Source: Prinsepia uniflora (lineage: Eukaryota; Streptophyta; Magnoliopsida; Rosales; Rosaceae). Taken from it: a DNA stretch of 64,000 nt. The stretch is taken from assembly GCA_032719365.1 (NCBI GenBank), contig CM064867.1, forward strand, positions 59,956,601-60,020,600, written 5' to 3'. Position numbers and translations under genes: made by a program. The notes under the pieces are model-generated. The model ran no database searches. It was given only the letters and a program-made list of their open reading frames with translations, and was not told where the DNA came from. Of the stretch, positions 47,798-59,715 are shown in pieces. Each line of letters starts with the position of its first letter. Within the stretch, counting starts at the first letter, position 1.

Positions 47798-50700
47798 TGT
47801 AACAACCCGTCCCGAGAGTTGGGTTTAGTAGAGTGATTAAGATGGGATTAGTGAGCTTAATCGGTGGTTAGTTGGTCCCGATAAAGTCGTTAGCCTAGAA
47901 TGACGATTTTGCCCCTAGTTCTGGCAAAAGGTTGACCTTTAGTTCGGGTAGTCTCGTGGACTTTGACTGGTGACTAGGACGTAGGTTAGGACGTCACGAA
48001 TCCGTAGGCAGGTGGCACGCCCGATTCCGACATCCGAGGAGGAAGTTATGATGTTCGGAAGGTTGGGGGCATAACCGTAATTTGGCTAAAGTAAGGGGGA
48101 AAAAGTTGACTTTTTGTACGAACGGGTTTTGGTATGTTGACCTAAGACCGTTAGATAGCTCTTGTCGTCCTGAGTTCGATGACAGGCGACACGTATTCAT
48201 CGGACTTACGGTGTGTGAGATACGGGTCTAGAAAGGTTAATTGTAAAATTTAGTAAAAATGAGGGGTAGTTTGGTCTTTTGTGTTCTGGAATTTGTGCAG
48301 AGAGAGAACAGATGGACGGCTGGGATTGGGCCAGATGGTGAAGGCTTGGGCAGATTGGTGACACCTGTTGAGGGACTAGATGGTTCTGGTTGAATCCTGT
48401 ACATACACGGCCCAAATAATTGGGGTGCAACCGGGCCCGTGTTCGTGTTTGTGCGCAGAGGGAGACAGAAATAGAGGGAGATTGTGGGAGGAAATTGAGA
48501 GCATTGAAGGGTTGATTGAAGGAGCGGGTGAGTTGTGAGTGTGTGTGGGTGTCCAGAGAGGGAAAGGGAGACGGTAAGAAGGTTGGAAGGTGAGGAAGTC
48601 GTGTGGTTGGGCAGCTGGGAATTGCGGGAAAACCAGGAGTGAAAAGCAGGGAGGTCGTGAGAATCGTGGCGGTGGCGGCCGTGTACGGGGAAACTGAGAC
48701 CGTGGTGGTGTCGTGCGGGTTGCGATACCGGCGGAGCTCACGACGGCGACAGGTTACAGGTAATTTCTATTTCCCCGTGACTATGCTCTGTTTTGGCCGT
48801 GACTTCAAATTGGAAGTTGTGGCTTGAGGGGTTGAATCGAAGAGTCTAGGGGAGTCTACGGAGTTCAGTCGATTCCAGGGCGTCGTTCGGTTGTGTTGCC
48901 GTGACGGGAGCTGCACGGTGGCGGTTGGCACGACGGAGGGACTCTGTGTGCCCTGTTTTCCCGTTTGTTTCAAACCAAGAGTCTTGATCCTAGAGACTGA
49001 GTCGAAGGTCTAGGAGAGTTGGGTTAGGTTCCTTGAGGTCCTAGGAACCGTCTGGTATTGCCACCGTGAAGGGAGGTTACCTGGGCGGCCGGAAAGGAAA
49101 ACAGAGGAATTGGGCCGTCTGGTTTCGAGTTCAGTCGACAAGTACAGGGCTGTGTCGAGGTGTTTGGAGTTGGGGAAAAGATAGCCTAGGACTGGACGAT
49201 GAGAATGGTGAAGAAAAGGAGGGTAATGGTGCAGGCACGGCGGTGAACCGCTGACGCCGGTTCAAGTTGCAGACTACTGTGCTGAACCGGGTCTGCTCGA
49301 GGTTGAAGGTGCACTGTAGCTGGCGCGTGAGGGCCACGCGCAGCCACTTTGGGCGGCCCGTGGGGGCGCGTACGGCGGCGATGGGGAAAACGGGCAACAT
49401 GGTTTTTGGTCCAGGAGTTGTTGAGTTCAATGGAAGTGGTTTCGGGTTGTGCGGACGTCGTTTGGGTTTAGTTCCGCGAGGGTGAAGGTTTAGGGTCCCG
49501 GGTTATTACGCTTTCGATTCGGGGAGTTTTGAGGGAATTTAGGTGAACTTTCGTAGACGTGTTAGTGATGTAATTTGGTGGCTGTTGACAGGATCGGGTC
49601 TTCCCGAGGAAGCCGCGGAACGTGCTGGACGTTCGGGACGCGATTGAGGGCTTGGTACTGTGAGTGGACCCTTTCCTTAAACTCGAGCATGCATAATTGT
49701 TTTCTATAATTGTTTTGTGGTTTTAATCATACTTCTATGTTTATCGAATATGTTTCGGTTGGTTTTACATTATTACACGTTTTACGAGGAAGCTTTGAAT
49801 TTTGACATTGATGCTATGGTTTTGGGATTTCAAATGATAAGTGGTTTTCCATGATTATAAAGGGATTTTGGAACAAGCTTTCGATGATTAATTTCGGAAA
49901 AAGGGTTGGTTTCCAAGTGGAATAGTGGATTCCGGATTTGGGTTCGGAATGACGGTTCATGATGCTGGAAGGGCATCAGACCGGTGATTTCGGATCCGGG
50001 TTTGGATGTGAATACAGAAATGGTTTTCAACTGGTTTTGATTGGATTTGCTGGATCTGGTTATTGGGTTTAAAGACCCGGATATTGATTGACGGGGGACG
50101 GGCCCGGATTGAGTTTAAAGACTCGGGAGTTTAAAGACTCGGATATATTGATTTTCCCCCGTAGGCCCTTGAGTTTAAAGACTCGGGAGTTTAAAGACTC
50201 GGATATTGTTAAGGCCTGGATTGAGTTTAAAGACTCGGGAGTGTAAAGACTCGGATAGGTCCAGCAGGATTGATCGGAAAATGATGATTTCATGTTCATG
50301 GTTTATGATACGGTTTTATAATTCACATGCTCTGGTTTTTCTAACTGTTTTATAGTGTTTCTGTTTCTTATGATATGGTTTATGGTAATTTGGTTTATAA
50401 CTGTTTTATAAACTGGGTTATGCATGTGGTTTTCAAAATGGAGGGTGAAACTTGGTTTTCTGATAAATGGTTTAGAACTTTTCTTTTAGTATGGTCCACT
50501 CACACCTTGTGTTTTTAACTTGCCCTACAGGTTGTGGAGATAGCGCGGGGTCTTGACGTCGAGGCAGTGTCCGAGGCATAGAAGTCACGGAGTGGTTTAA
50601 AGTCTTTCCGCGTGCGTGTAATTATTATCGGTTTTTATTTCCTTGTATTCCGTACTATGCTCTGTAAACTTTAACTTCGGGATATTTTATATAGTTTCTC

Positions 50701-50820
50701 CTGCGTCTGACTGAGTTTTGGGTGATTTTGAGTGAGTTGTACTTGAGTTTTGTGTCGGGGAGTCAGACGGGAGCAGGATTTACCTCAGGTTTCAGGGTGA
50801 AACCGGGGTGGGTCCTGACA
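47798..50820 (+). mobile_element. Solo LTR with perfect TSD
   Basis: A 3023-bp LTR from TGTAACAACCCGTCCC to GGTCCTGACA, flanked by CCATT at 47793-47797 and 50821-50825. No interior or PBS follows, so it is a solo LTR. It contains the CGCGTG box (49322-49372) and seven GAGTTTAAAGACTC-type repeats (about 50066-50255). Confidence 0.95.
50066..50255 (+). repeat. GAGTTTAAAGACTC hairpin repeat array
   Basis: Seven units, the first GGGTTTAAAGACCC and the others GAGTTTAAAGACTC, in pairs 17 bases apart separated by GGGGGACGGGCC-like or GGCCTGGATT spacers. Confidence 0.92.
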
Positions 50821-50825
50821 CCATT

Positions 50826-51720
50826 TGGGCTGGTCGCAATGCAAAAGAGGGCCTGCATTTAACAACTATTTATTAATTATTAATCCTATAATTAGTTACT
50901 AATTAATTAGTTACTTAATTTAAGTATTAATTATGTAATTAGTTATTAATTAATTAAATCTAGTAATTAATAAAAGAAAATAATAAAACGAGATAGAATG
51001 AATATAATTAAGATTCTAACAAAGTAAAATATAAAGGAAATTGATATAAAAAGGTGATGAAATATGTGTTTATCAAAAGGCGAACAAAAGAATTATCAAA
51101 TTAACACCCAACCAAAGCACAAATTGAAAAAAAAAATCTAAACTTAAACCCAAAACCCAAATTGAAATACTTACACTAAACTAATGCCAAAATAATACCG
51201 AACCATAACCCCTAACCCTAAATTGAAATAACAAACCTAAATCCTAAACTCAGTTGAAATACACAACTTAACCCTAACCCCAAATTTAAATAATAAATCT
51301 AAATCATAAAATCAATTTAAATACTCAATCTTAACTCACTTGACAGGAATAGCAACAAAAGAGGCTTTAAGACGACTGATAACAGAGATTTCACTGAAAT
51401 AAGGTAAGAGTAGGTTTGGGGTTACATTAGCAGTGAAGATTATGAGCAGAGGGAAAACACTTTAAGAGATTGATTAGTGTAAGTGAAATTTGGAGTGGGT
51501 TTAGGGTTCTCTTTTCTATAAAATGGATGGTTCGGTTGAAAGTGCAGAAAGAGATCGACGAAGTCGTGCGACCAAATTGGATTTTTTTTTTTTTTCAGCT
51601 TTTGTGCTGTAGAATGTTCACCAAGTGCGAAAATTAAAGAGGGAAAACAGGATTTTGACCAAAAAACAAAGAGGGAAGACATGGGGAAATATGGGGTGGA
51701 ATTAAAATACCTGAAATAGC
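50826..51720. other. AT-rich stretch with degenerate CCTAA-rich minisatellite
   Basis: No gene recognised. At about 51140-51340 there are roughly four diverged 50-60-base units (core AAACCCTAAATTGAAATA), each with telomere-like CCCTAA. A minus-strand frame at 51440-51682 is Phe/Ser-rich, contains the poly-T tract at 51582-51596 and is probably chance. Confidence 0.6.
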
Positions 51721-51721
51721 T

Positions 51722-52100
51722 ACTAGGCGTTGCTTTATTCCTTTGCTTTTGTTACTTTTCTTTTAGGCAACAAAGATACATCCTTGCCTATTATGCAGAA
51801 CAAGATGAAGCCTATTTAAAAAAATATTGTTGTCTTCCAAAATTTGCAACAATTTTTTGTTATTGCACTAAATATCAAGCAACCCTTACCCAAGTCGTTG
51901 CCTATAATTTTTTCATTATGGTGTCAAGTTTCCCGCACTTGGTAAATTGGCAACAACTTCGAAAGATTTAAAGGCGCCAAGTGAATTATTGGAAGATTAA
52001 GCAACAAATTTTGCTAGTTGTTGCCTATTGTTGCTATAGGCAAGGAAGTTTCAATCATTGCAAATTGTTTCGTTGCTGAATCCATGTTTTTTTTGTAGTG
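51722..52100 (-). mobile_element. CACTA-like transposon end (non-autonomous or truncated)
   Basis: Ends at 52100 in a minus-strand terminus CACTACAAAAAAAACATGG, the common CACTA-type inverted-repeat start. Inward are repeated GGCAAC/TTGTTGCC motifs typical of CACTA subterminal repeats. The other terminus was not found, so the left limit is approximate. Confidence 0.5.
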
Positions 52101-52640
52101 TACAAAATATAAAAAATTAGGTATAAATATGTTACAAGATAGTAAAATGTATTTTATCCTAAATTAAGGTGTTATCAATAATAAAAATAAACTGATGAAT
52201 GTATAAAGAGAAAAATAAAGTACGGAAATTACTAATTTTCTAATATATATATAGTTTACAGCTAGTAAACTTCTCCATTAATGATCTATCAAATGCTACT
52301 AGCTAGGTTACTGATCATTCAATAAGATTATGTATCTTGCACCAGCACACAGATTATCAGTGAAGTATTATTCGATCTTTCTCATATTTTTAAAACTTGA
52401 AACCAAAGGATTTGCTACTAATTAATAAATTATCATGTAAGAAGTATGAAAAGAAGAACATAATTAATGGTAATCATCTGGCCGGTTTTATTTATTCTTA
52501 ATTAAACAAAAGGTTTTTTCTGAAAGATTAACTAACTTAATCAACAGAGATCAGGTGCATAAACCATTAACAGTTTAAAATGGTAAAGATTAAAAAAAAA
52601 CATAATGTATTAAGAAAACTCGAGACACTTTGTGGACGAA

Positions 52641-52797
52641 CTATATATATATATATATAATATCATTATAAACTAACGTACTGATATTCCAATTATACAT
52701 ATATATATATATAATCTCATTATTAACGTACTAATATTCTGATTATACATATATATATATATAATCTCATTATTAACGTACTAATATTCTGATTATA
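52641..52797. repeat. 50-bp tandem repeat, three copies
   Basis: The unit TACATATATATATATATAAT...ATTCTGAT is exact in copies 2 and 3 (52693-52742, 52743-52792) and diverged in copy 1 (about 52641-52692). Confidence 0.93.
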
Positions 52798-53505
52798 TTA
52801 GCGACGAGTGAATAACCTAGAAAAGAAAGCACATATATATGCTGCTAAATGTGTACATTCAAACATAAAGCAGTATTTATGTGAAGGGAATTTGTGACCG
52901 ATCCAATACTGCAGGCTTACAAATTTCCCAGAAAATTGAAGAACAAAATGAAGCAATTAAGATGGGCTTCTGTGTTCATGCATGCCACAGCCAACATGCC
53001 ATAAGGGAGGTCGATGATACATATAATTCCACTTAATAAAGCAATAATATATAACCGAAATAAACATTAATTCATTACTGAAACCTTCATCAAGGCAAGT
53101 TTTATTCCCCACACAATTCTCCCATTCATTTCCTTATGATCGATGATATCCTGCAATCAGTAAGGTAAATTATATATCAGTTTCATGATCCAAAAAAGTT
53201 TCAATGTTCTTGATTAATAACGAGGAAATGGGATGATTTTTTTTTCTTCTCATAGCATCCTATGAATCAAGTATTGTATCTGTCCTTAGATGCATCTCGT
53301 CACTTAATTAAGAAGTAGATGAGTTACTCGACTCGAAGGTCATGACGTTTGGTGAATATATGATAATTGGATTGCATCGGAACTCTTAAAATTGAGAGCA
53401 TTTTACATGTGAATAAAGTTAGTGGATTTGGTTTTATTAATTATAGGGGGATTACATAGGATTAGATATAGATTTCAAGGAGATTGGAATATTGGATAAG
53501 CTTTC

Positions 53506-53506
<1 letters not shown>

Positions 53507-53541
<35 letters not shown>
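53507..53541. repeat. (AT)n microsatellite
   Basis: About 35 bases of uninterrupted AT dinucleotide. Confidence 0.97.
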
Positions 53542-53544
<3 letters not shown>

Positions 53545-54514
53545 ACTTCTTCTAATCCCCTTACGTACAATGATATTGTCTATTCAAAATACATTGAATT
53601 TGGTTATAAGTTATCAAATTCAATCGAATCCCCCTCACCAAAGAAGCCCTTGTTTGAGACATATATACATGCATGCAGTGCTCATCAAGATATGAAGTAC
53701 TAATTAATTAAATATAGAGCCAAGTCACTCTGCGTGTGCAGGTATACAACGTGTTATATGTGATAAGAAATTGATCAATGTCTATTCTCAACTTTCATCT
53801 ATAAAGAAGATAAACATCAATCTTAGAATCTCCCACGAAACACAAATTTATGCTAAATTTAAGTTACCTTACTCTAATCAAAATTTAGCCGCATATTAAT
53901 GCAGATTAGATAACTTAAGCACATGCTTGCAAATGTGGGTTAGATCGAGGGCAGGGTACGTACGTACCTATCCCCCTTCGTACCTGAGCTTTTAAATGCA
54001 ACTTCACTGGATGAATGAAATATAAGTAATTAATTTACAATATAATTTCGAGTACGTCTGAATTTTTCTTCTATTAAAAGGAAAAAAATTATGTTCTGCC
54101 CAAAAATGTTAATTTATTAATCTCCCTTATAGCTATGCATGATATTTTATATGCAATAATATTATATACTCAATTCCGAGTCTAATATGATGACATGCGT
54201 TCTTGGTATATGAAATTTATTCATCACCTACGTTATGTGTGGAGTGTAAAATAAATGAGGCGGAAAATTAAGCAATCAAAACCCTAGCTAGCTACTAATT
54301 AATCAAACACGCGCAAATGAACTCAAGATTTATAATCAACAAAAAGTCTGCTGATGACTGAGATCCATTAACTTAAACCTACCTAATACATAAAATATTA
54401 AATCATATGATCGAAGTTCTCTCTGGGAGGATGGAGATCAAACACCGGACAAGGAAATGTGAGATAATATATAGGGCTTTGCGATCATCACCATTCATGA
54501 TGAAGGGAAAAAAG

Positions 54515-54553
<39 letters not shown>

Positions 54554-55517
54554 TGGGTATTGCAATAATGAATGCATCCAATTAAAAAAAACTGACATTT
54601 ATATATATAGATTTGCAGTAATTAAAATAATAAAAGAATTAAGAACAATTAGTGGTGGCATTGATGATGATGATGGTCATATATTAACGTAGAGATTCGT
54701 ACTCATGACCTTTTTGAAATTAATTTAAAAAACATACCAATATGTGAGCGGAAAGATGGATAATCGTTAGCTCATAATTAAAAAAAAAAAGAAAAAAAAA
54801 AGCAAAAGGAAATTAATAAAATATGATTAAGAAGCTAGATTTGTGAAAACCTTAAACCTTAGTGAATTAATGAATGTATTATTCCAATCAATCATTTTGG
54901 TATTTGAATTATGCATCTCCTGACAGCATATTAAATTAGAAAGGGGGGCTTCAGGCTTGTGTTTGCATGTGTTTGTGTCTGTGTGTGATGATATCTCACT
55001 TGACAAAACAATCGGGGGGCACAAAAAATCTGCAGAATCCTAAAAGAGCCAAATTAGTGAAAAGCTACAAAATAAATAAGAATTTTAATGAATGTACGAC
55101 AATCACTGTGGGGTTTTACATTCTCTCAGTGTGTTTTTGTGTCATTGTGCCGGAAAAAATAAAACAGAACAGAGAGAGAGAGAGATCTAGAGAGAAAGAT
55201 CGATCTAGCTATGTATATATAGAGAGAAGTGAGAGAGAGAGATGGAGAGATCGCCGATCAATCATATTCATGCGTACGTCGGCCCAAATAATAATTCGAT
55301 TCCATGTCACTTGATTAGGATTTTGATTGCAACACTCCTGGATTAATTAAATACCTCACTGGATGTGATTAGTTTTGTAATTTTCTTGAATTCGACGAAC
55401 GGAGGCATAAAAGAAGGAAACGACATATATGTATATATGCAGAATTAATTAAAGAGTTAATTGTCTTACCACCATAATAATTGTGAAATTGGGGAGGCAA
55501 ATGCAGGAACATGTTCC

Positions 55518-56087
55518 TTAAGAGAAGTGCAGGGTGTGCGATTGATCATGACTTGTTGGAGAAGCTTGAGAAGATTCATCCTTGGAGCTCGTCTTCTTCT
55601 TCTTCTTCTTGTAAGGGATCCCTCTTGCCTTGGCTTGGCACTCCCTGACCTCCCTCAGATAAACCCTGATTGCACCACTGGCAAAAGGGTTGGTCTCAGG
55701 AGACCCTCCATTTTCCTCGTAGGCTGCCCTAAGCCTCCCTATCAGAGCATCCAAGCTGCCCCAAGCTTGCCTCAGTGGACACGTGCAAGGCGCAGGAGGC
55801 TCGGGCTGCCCGTAAAACATGCAGCCCTGAAGGTGGACTTTGGTCTTCCCAAACTGGTCAAGATACCTAAGAAACTCCAACACATGATTGTAATTGCACT
55901 GCGACAGAGACACTGGAGGCCTCTGGTTCTTCAAGTATTGACCAAAAGTGTTCCAGTCCCTCCTCTTTTGGGACTCATACCGGCTTGGGGTCCCTGCCCC
56001 CGATCCCTGATGGTAATCATCCCCGCCCGGGGACCCCGCGCTCGACGATCCTTCAGACAAGCCTTTGCCTCTTTCGCTGCTAGACAT
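55518..56087 (-). CDS. LSH10: ALOG-domain transcriptional regulator, LSH10-like
   Basis: Intact single-exon gene for 189 residues, as usual for LIGHT-DEPENDENT SHORT HYPOCOTYLS family genes, which encode nuclear plant-specific regulators of organ boundaries and shoot or floral development. A Ser/Gly-rich N-terminus (1-34) precedes the ALOG domain (about 35-161), which opens SRYESQKRRDWNTFGQYL. The zinc-ribbon insert has His85, Cys89, Cys101 and Cys103 (KVHLQGC, APCTCPLRQAW). RLRAAYEENGG and NPFASGAIRVYLREVREC follow. KKKKKK (160-165) is the likely nuclear signal, and the tail is Ser-rich. The domain is thought to derive from a tyrosine-recombinase DNA-binding fold. The start is fixed by an in-frame TAA 12 bases upstream and a CCACCATG context. 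The MSSSERGKG start, YGQPEPP and poly-Lys tail point to LSH10 rather than LSH1 or LSH4; orthology is inferred. Confidence 0.95.
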   Translation of the reverse strand: MSSSERGKGLSEGSSSAGSPGGDDYHQGSGAGTPSRYESQKRRDWNTFGQYLKNQRPPVSLSQCNYNHVLEFLRYLDQFGKTKVHLQGCMFYGQPEPPAPCTCPLRQAWGSLDALIGRLRAAYEENGGSPETNPFASGAIRVYLREVRECQAKARGIPYKKKKKKTSSKDESSQASPTSHDQSHTLHFS

Positions 56088-56515
56088 GGTGGTCGATTAT
56101 TCTCTGATCAATTCATTTATTTTTGGCTAAGTGAGAAAGTAAGAAATTAATAATGAGGGGTGGGAAGGTGAAAGGAATAGGGAGAGCAAGGAAGATGAAG
56201 GAGATCACATTATGGGCCCAGTGAGAAGACCTGAGATGGGGCCATGGCTATATGATCGACTTGCTTTCTCTTCATATCTTTTTCTTCATCTTTTTATGTT
56301 CTCTTTTGTCAACTTAATTATTCCTGCTTGTTATTTAAAAGTTACTATTTACATTTTCTCTATCAAGATTCTATTTATTAAATTAGTTTTGTACATATAT
56401 CATAATTAGAAATTATCACGCTTTAAATCATCATTTTAAAATTATTTTTATAAAAACAATAAAACTAACGAAAGCCATTTAATCATTTATATATTTCAAA
56501 TAAATTAACATCTTG
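56088..56515 (-). promoter_or_regulatory. Putative promoter and 5' UTR of the LSH10-like gene
   Basis: Upstream of the ATG on the minus strand. A TATA-like TCATATAG lies at 56248-56255, about 160 bases before the ATG, and the palindrome TGGGCCCA (56213-56220), which contains site-II-like GGCCCA, lies between. The transposon starting at 56516 limits the proximal promoter to about 430 bases. The motifs are seen; their use is inferred. Confidence 0.35.
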
Positions 56516-58708
56516 CACTAGAAGAAAATTTGCCTCGCTCGTCGAAGGTTTACCCAACATAGCATAATTCGCCACTAAATGTCACTTTACTCGGCAAAGA
56601 AAAGAAGGTTCGTTGGGCAAACGTTGTGTGAGAAGCCACGATCGTTGGTGCGCAAAAGGCAAGAGGTTTTCTCGGCAAGACGTCAACATCTGCTAGGCAA
56701 ATGTCATTTAAAGACGATTTTTTGTTCACCGGGAAAACTTTTGTGTTGACCCACCTTGGTATGCAAGCAATAATTTTGGCGCGAAGGAAAGTTTTGGTGT
56801 CTAAATTTTCCCTGGCAAGTCATTAAACTTTACCAGGCAAAGGATTCTCCGAGCTGAACACATTAAATACCAACCCGCAACTGCAATTTTTCTTCTTCCT
56901 GCTCATGACTCTCTCACACCTCTCATTACTATCTCTCACTCCCACCTATCATAACCTAATTTCATCATCAATATATCATCACTTCATATAAGGTTTGATG
57001 AATTTTTTTTTAGTTTTGAGATTTTGATTATTTATTAGACATTAATCAATTTTTGTGTTTTAGAAAAGTTGTGGTTGATTTGAAGGAATACTTATAAAAA
57101 TGTACGTATGTTTGTTTGCCTCTCATTTTAATTTTTCTAAAATTTTTGGATTTAATTATACTAGGAAATTGTGATTTATTGTGGAAAATTTGTAGAAAAT
57201 GTATTTGTGGAAAATGTGTAGGAAATTGTTTATAATTTTGGATATAATTTTGCTAGGAAATTTATAGAAAAAGTTTAGAATTTTGGATATAATTATGCTA
57301 AGGAATTGTGATTTATCCGTTCATGCGAAGTTAATCGGGTTGATTAACTTTGTATAGCGAAATTCAACGGAAAGCCTTAGACCTGTTTGAGAGTTAGTGA
57401 ATCAGATTGATTGATTGACTCTTGAATTGTCCATTTAATCGAACAGTTTGGGTATGCACAACTATGTATTGTGCAGTTTGCTGTCTACGTGGTTAGGTTT
57501 GGATCGTGGGAAACTCGATTTATATCCCCTCAATGTTCTCTGAATGCATGCTAGATATTCGTTTAAAATATCTAAGTCGTGCATTTGGAGAACTGTAGGG
57601 TAATGCTGTCGAAATTTCCCTCGGTCAAAACTTAGCCTCGTATGTCACAAACTATACAACATAGAATTTGCACTCTCAAATAGGATAAGGTCAAATCACT
57701 GGAAGTATAAGGAGACGAGAGGGGTTGGATATTAATCTGTTCCAACCACGTAATAATATTAACGCATTTATTTACATTGATTTTATTTTGTGGAAGCATG
57801 CACAATGGACATAGGATGGATGCAAATATTGCATAGATCTTCTGAATAATATTTGGATAGGATTAATAGTTTCATGTCGTCTTACAAAACTCGTGATATG
57901 AGGTGGCACAAGAATGAACGCATTGATGCTGATTCATTGAGGCATCCGGCCGATGGAGTTGATTGCAAGATATTTGATAAGATATATCCCAATTTTGTCG
58001 TGGAGCCATGAAATCTCATATTAGGACTTGCTACTGGCAGTTTTAATCCTTTTTTAAAGTTTTTCAAGAACCTATAACACTTGGCTGGTAGTTTTAATTC
58101 CATATAACTTGTCTTCTTGGAGATGTATGAAAACAAAATTCACAATCCTCAATACTTTGATACCGGGATCCAAATCACCAAATAATTTCATCGACATTTA
58201 TTTGCAATCGTTGATTGATGAGTTTTTGGATTTGTGGGAAAATAGTGTCTGAACATATGACAAGTGTAGTGGAGTGTTCACTCTACGAGTGGCCATAATG
58301 TGGACAATTAATGATTTTCCTGCTTACGGTATGTTGGCGAGATGGAGCGCCAATGGTTATCTTGATTTCCCGCCATGTGGACCAGACACAATGTCTTTTT
58401 GGAACACATCAAAGGTATGCTACTTGGGAGCGAGAAGATTTCTACCCTGCGATCATCGATGGCATATGTAGTCTGACTTATTTGATAGTAAAACAGAGTT
58501 ACAGGCATGACTAAGGGAGAGGTACGGTGATAAGATATTGGACATCTTAAACAGCAACCTAACATTTGTCACAAAAGGCCTAATATCTGCTGAACAGGAA
58601 AATTAGACAGAAAAATTATATTCTTCATGTTGTCGTATTGGTCAAAATTGGAAATCAGACATAACGCGGATCCTATGCACATCGAGAAATAAATTGAAAA
58701 TAAATTGA
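56516..58708 (+). mobile_element. Broken CACTA (En/Spm-type) transposon
   Basis: Left terminus CACTAGAAGAAAATTTGCC at 56516, one base off the usual CACTACAAGAAAA start. It is followed by about 350 bases rich in CGGCAA/GGGCAAA motifs in the manner of CACTA subterminal repeats, then TNP2-like transposase remnants. No right terminus was found before the next element, so the right limit is approximate. Confidence 0.7.
57874..58515 (+). pseudogene. CACTA TNP2-like transposase fragment
   Basis: The frame from 57874 reads MRWHKNERIDADSLRHPADG and KIFDKIYPNFVVEP, then a TGA where an Arg codon is expected, then NLILGLATGSFNPF. After further shifts the frame at about 58274-58471 gives LRVAIMWTINDFPAYGMLAR, a signature of TNP2/transposase_21 proteins, which cut and move CACTA elements. 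Stops and frameshifts make it a fossil. It lies 1.8 kb upstream of the LSH10-like gene on the opposite strand. Confidence 0.85.
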
Positions 58709-59644
58709 AAAACAGGACCCGTCCCTAATTTCCATAAAAAATAAAACTGGTTCTGCTTCCGTCTGATAACTCTTGTCGGACGAGGGATCTCATCAATTCT
58801 ATCCATCTCCATTTCCTATTAAATTAACCAACATAAATCCACTCTTGTAGAGTTACCACCCACATCAAACCCACTAACCCCCAATAAGAGGTAATTTCTT
58901 ACTATATTAAATTATTCGAACCTTGACCTTCTTAGGTCATGCCTAGGATAATATTATGTCTTTGTTAACCCTATTTTTTGTATCATTATAGCACCCTAAG
59001 ATATATAACAACATATTTATATAAACAATACTCATAATCAACATACAAGGGTGTTATTCATACTCAACATGAGCCTTAGGCTTGCTTCCCCATAATTTCT
59101 CAATTATTTTCTAATATAAACAATATGTGTGAGGCCCTCAATTAATCAAACAAATGATATTTATAGTTAACCCTTTGTTATTATCTCTTTTTCTAAGCTT
59201 AATATTCTAAATACCATAATCAAAGTCACAATAAATCACCAATCTTTAGGATGGGTATTGAATTCTACAAACTTAGAATATTTACAATAAATCAACATTT
59301 ACGAATCAATATTAAACATAGGTATTAAATCTCATGTCATGCAGTAATCACTTAAAAGCTTATATTTTTAAATAACCCAAACTGTACCTAAAAGACCTTC
59401 AATGAGCTTGAAAGCTATACCATTAGATTCATATCGGCGTTCTCCTTCAAAACTCTCATTTTTCTTCTCTGATTCCCCCTCCCTTGTGTCCCTATTTCCT
59501 TCCCGTTTTCATGTTTTTCTTTCTTTCGATGCACCTCCGCTGACCTCACCCCAAAACCACATCTCCTTTTAACACACCTATATCTAGACATATATACATA
59601 TGTGTAGAAGTAGGTCGGTAGTAGGGATAATAGGAAGAAAAATT
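58709..59644 (-). mobile_element. Possible LTR remnant
   Basis: The left edge reads, on the minus strand, GGGACGGGTCCTGTTTTT, like the 3' end of the neighbouring LTRs, and CGTCTGATAACTCTTGTCGGACGAG... nearby also resembles their ends. The rest is AT-rich and cannot be aligned by eye. No PBS or PPT. Confidence 0.35.
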
Positions 59645-59708
59645 TAGAGCCACCTAGAGTAATTTAGTCTTTTTACAAGGAAAGACTAGATTACTCCAGA
59701 AGGCTCTA
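59645..59708. repeat. 28-bp-stem hairpin
   Basis: Arms 59645-59672 and 59681-59708 pair at 24 of 28 positions with an 8-base loop TTACAAGG. It ends seven bases left of an LTR edge and is not part of any element recognised here. Confidence 0.85.
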
Positions 59709-59715
59709 TATTTCG

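Larger units (their letters stand above)
52101..55517. other. Gene-free AT-rich region 3' of the ALOG gene
   Basis: No convincing exon, tRNA or transposon protein. It holds AT microsatellites (53507-53541, about 54528-54554), poly-A tracts (about 54779-54802), a GA-rich stretch (55162-55250) and a 50-bp tandem repeat. It probably includes the 3' UTR and downstream regulatory DNA of the gene ending at 55518, but I see no clear polyadenylation signal. Confidence 0.5.

Noticed and set aside
48376..48741. Minus-strand Pro/Ser-rich frame of 121 codons
   Set aside because: It lies antisense inside the solo LTR in a G-rich zone; low-complexity composition, not kept in the homologous LTR head at 35388.
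51140..51340. CCCTAA-containing stretch as an interstitial telomere
   Set aside because: CCCTAA occurs only singly inside diverged 50-60-base units, not as a tandem telomeric array.
55461..56150. 229-codon plus-strand open frame covering the whole LSH10-like gene
   Set aside because: It is the antisense shadow of a GC-rich coding sequence: no known domain, Leu/Arg/Pro-rich composition, and the minus-strand ALOG frame is unambiguous.
58709..59644. Complete LTR
   Set aside because: Only one plausible terminus is seen; no TG...CA pair, PBS, PPT or TSD could be established.
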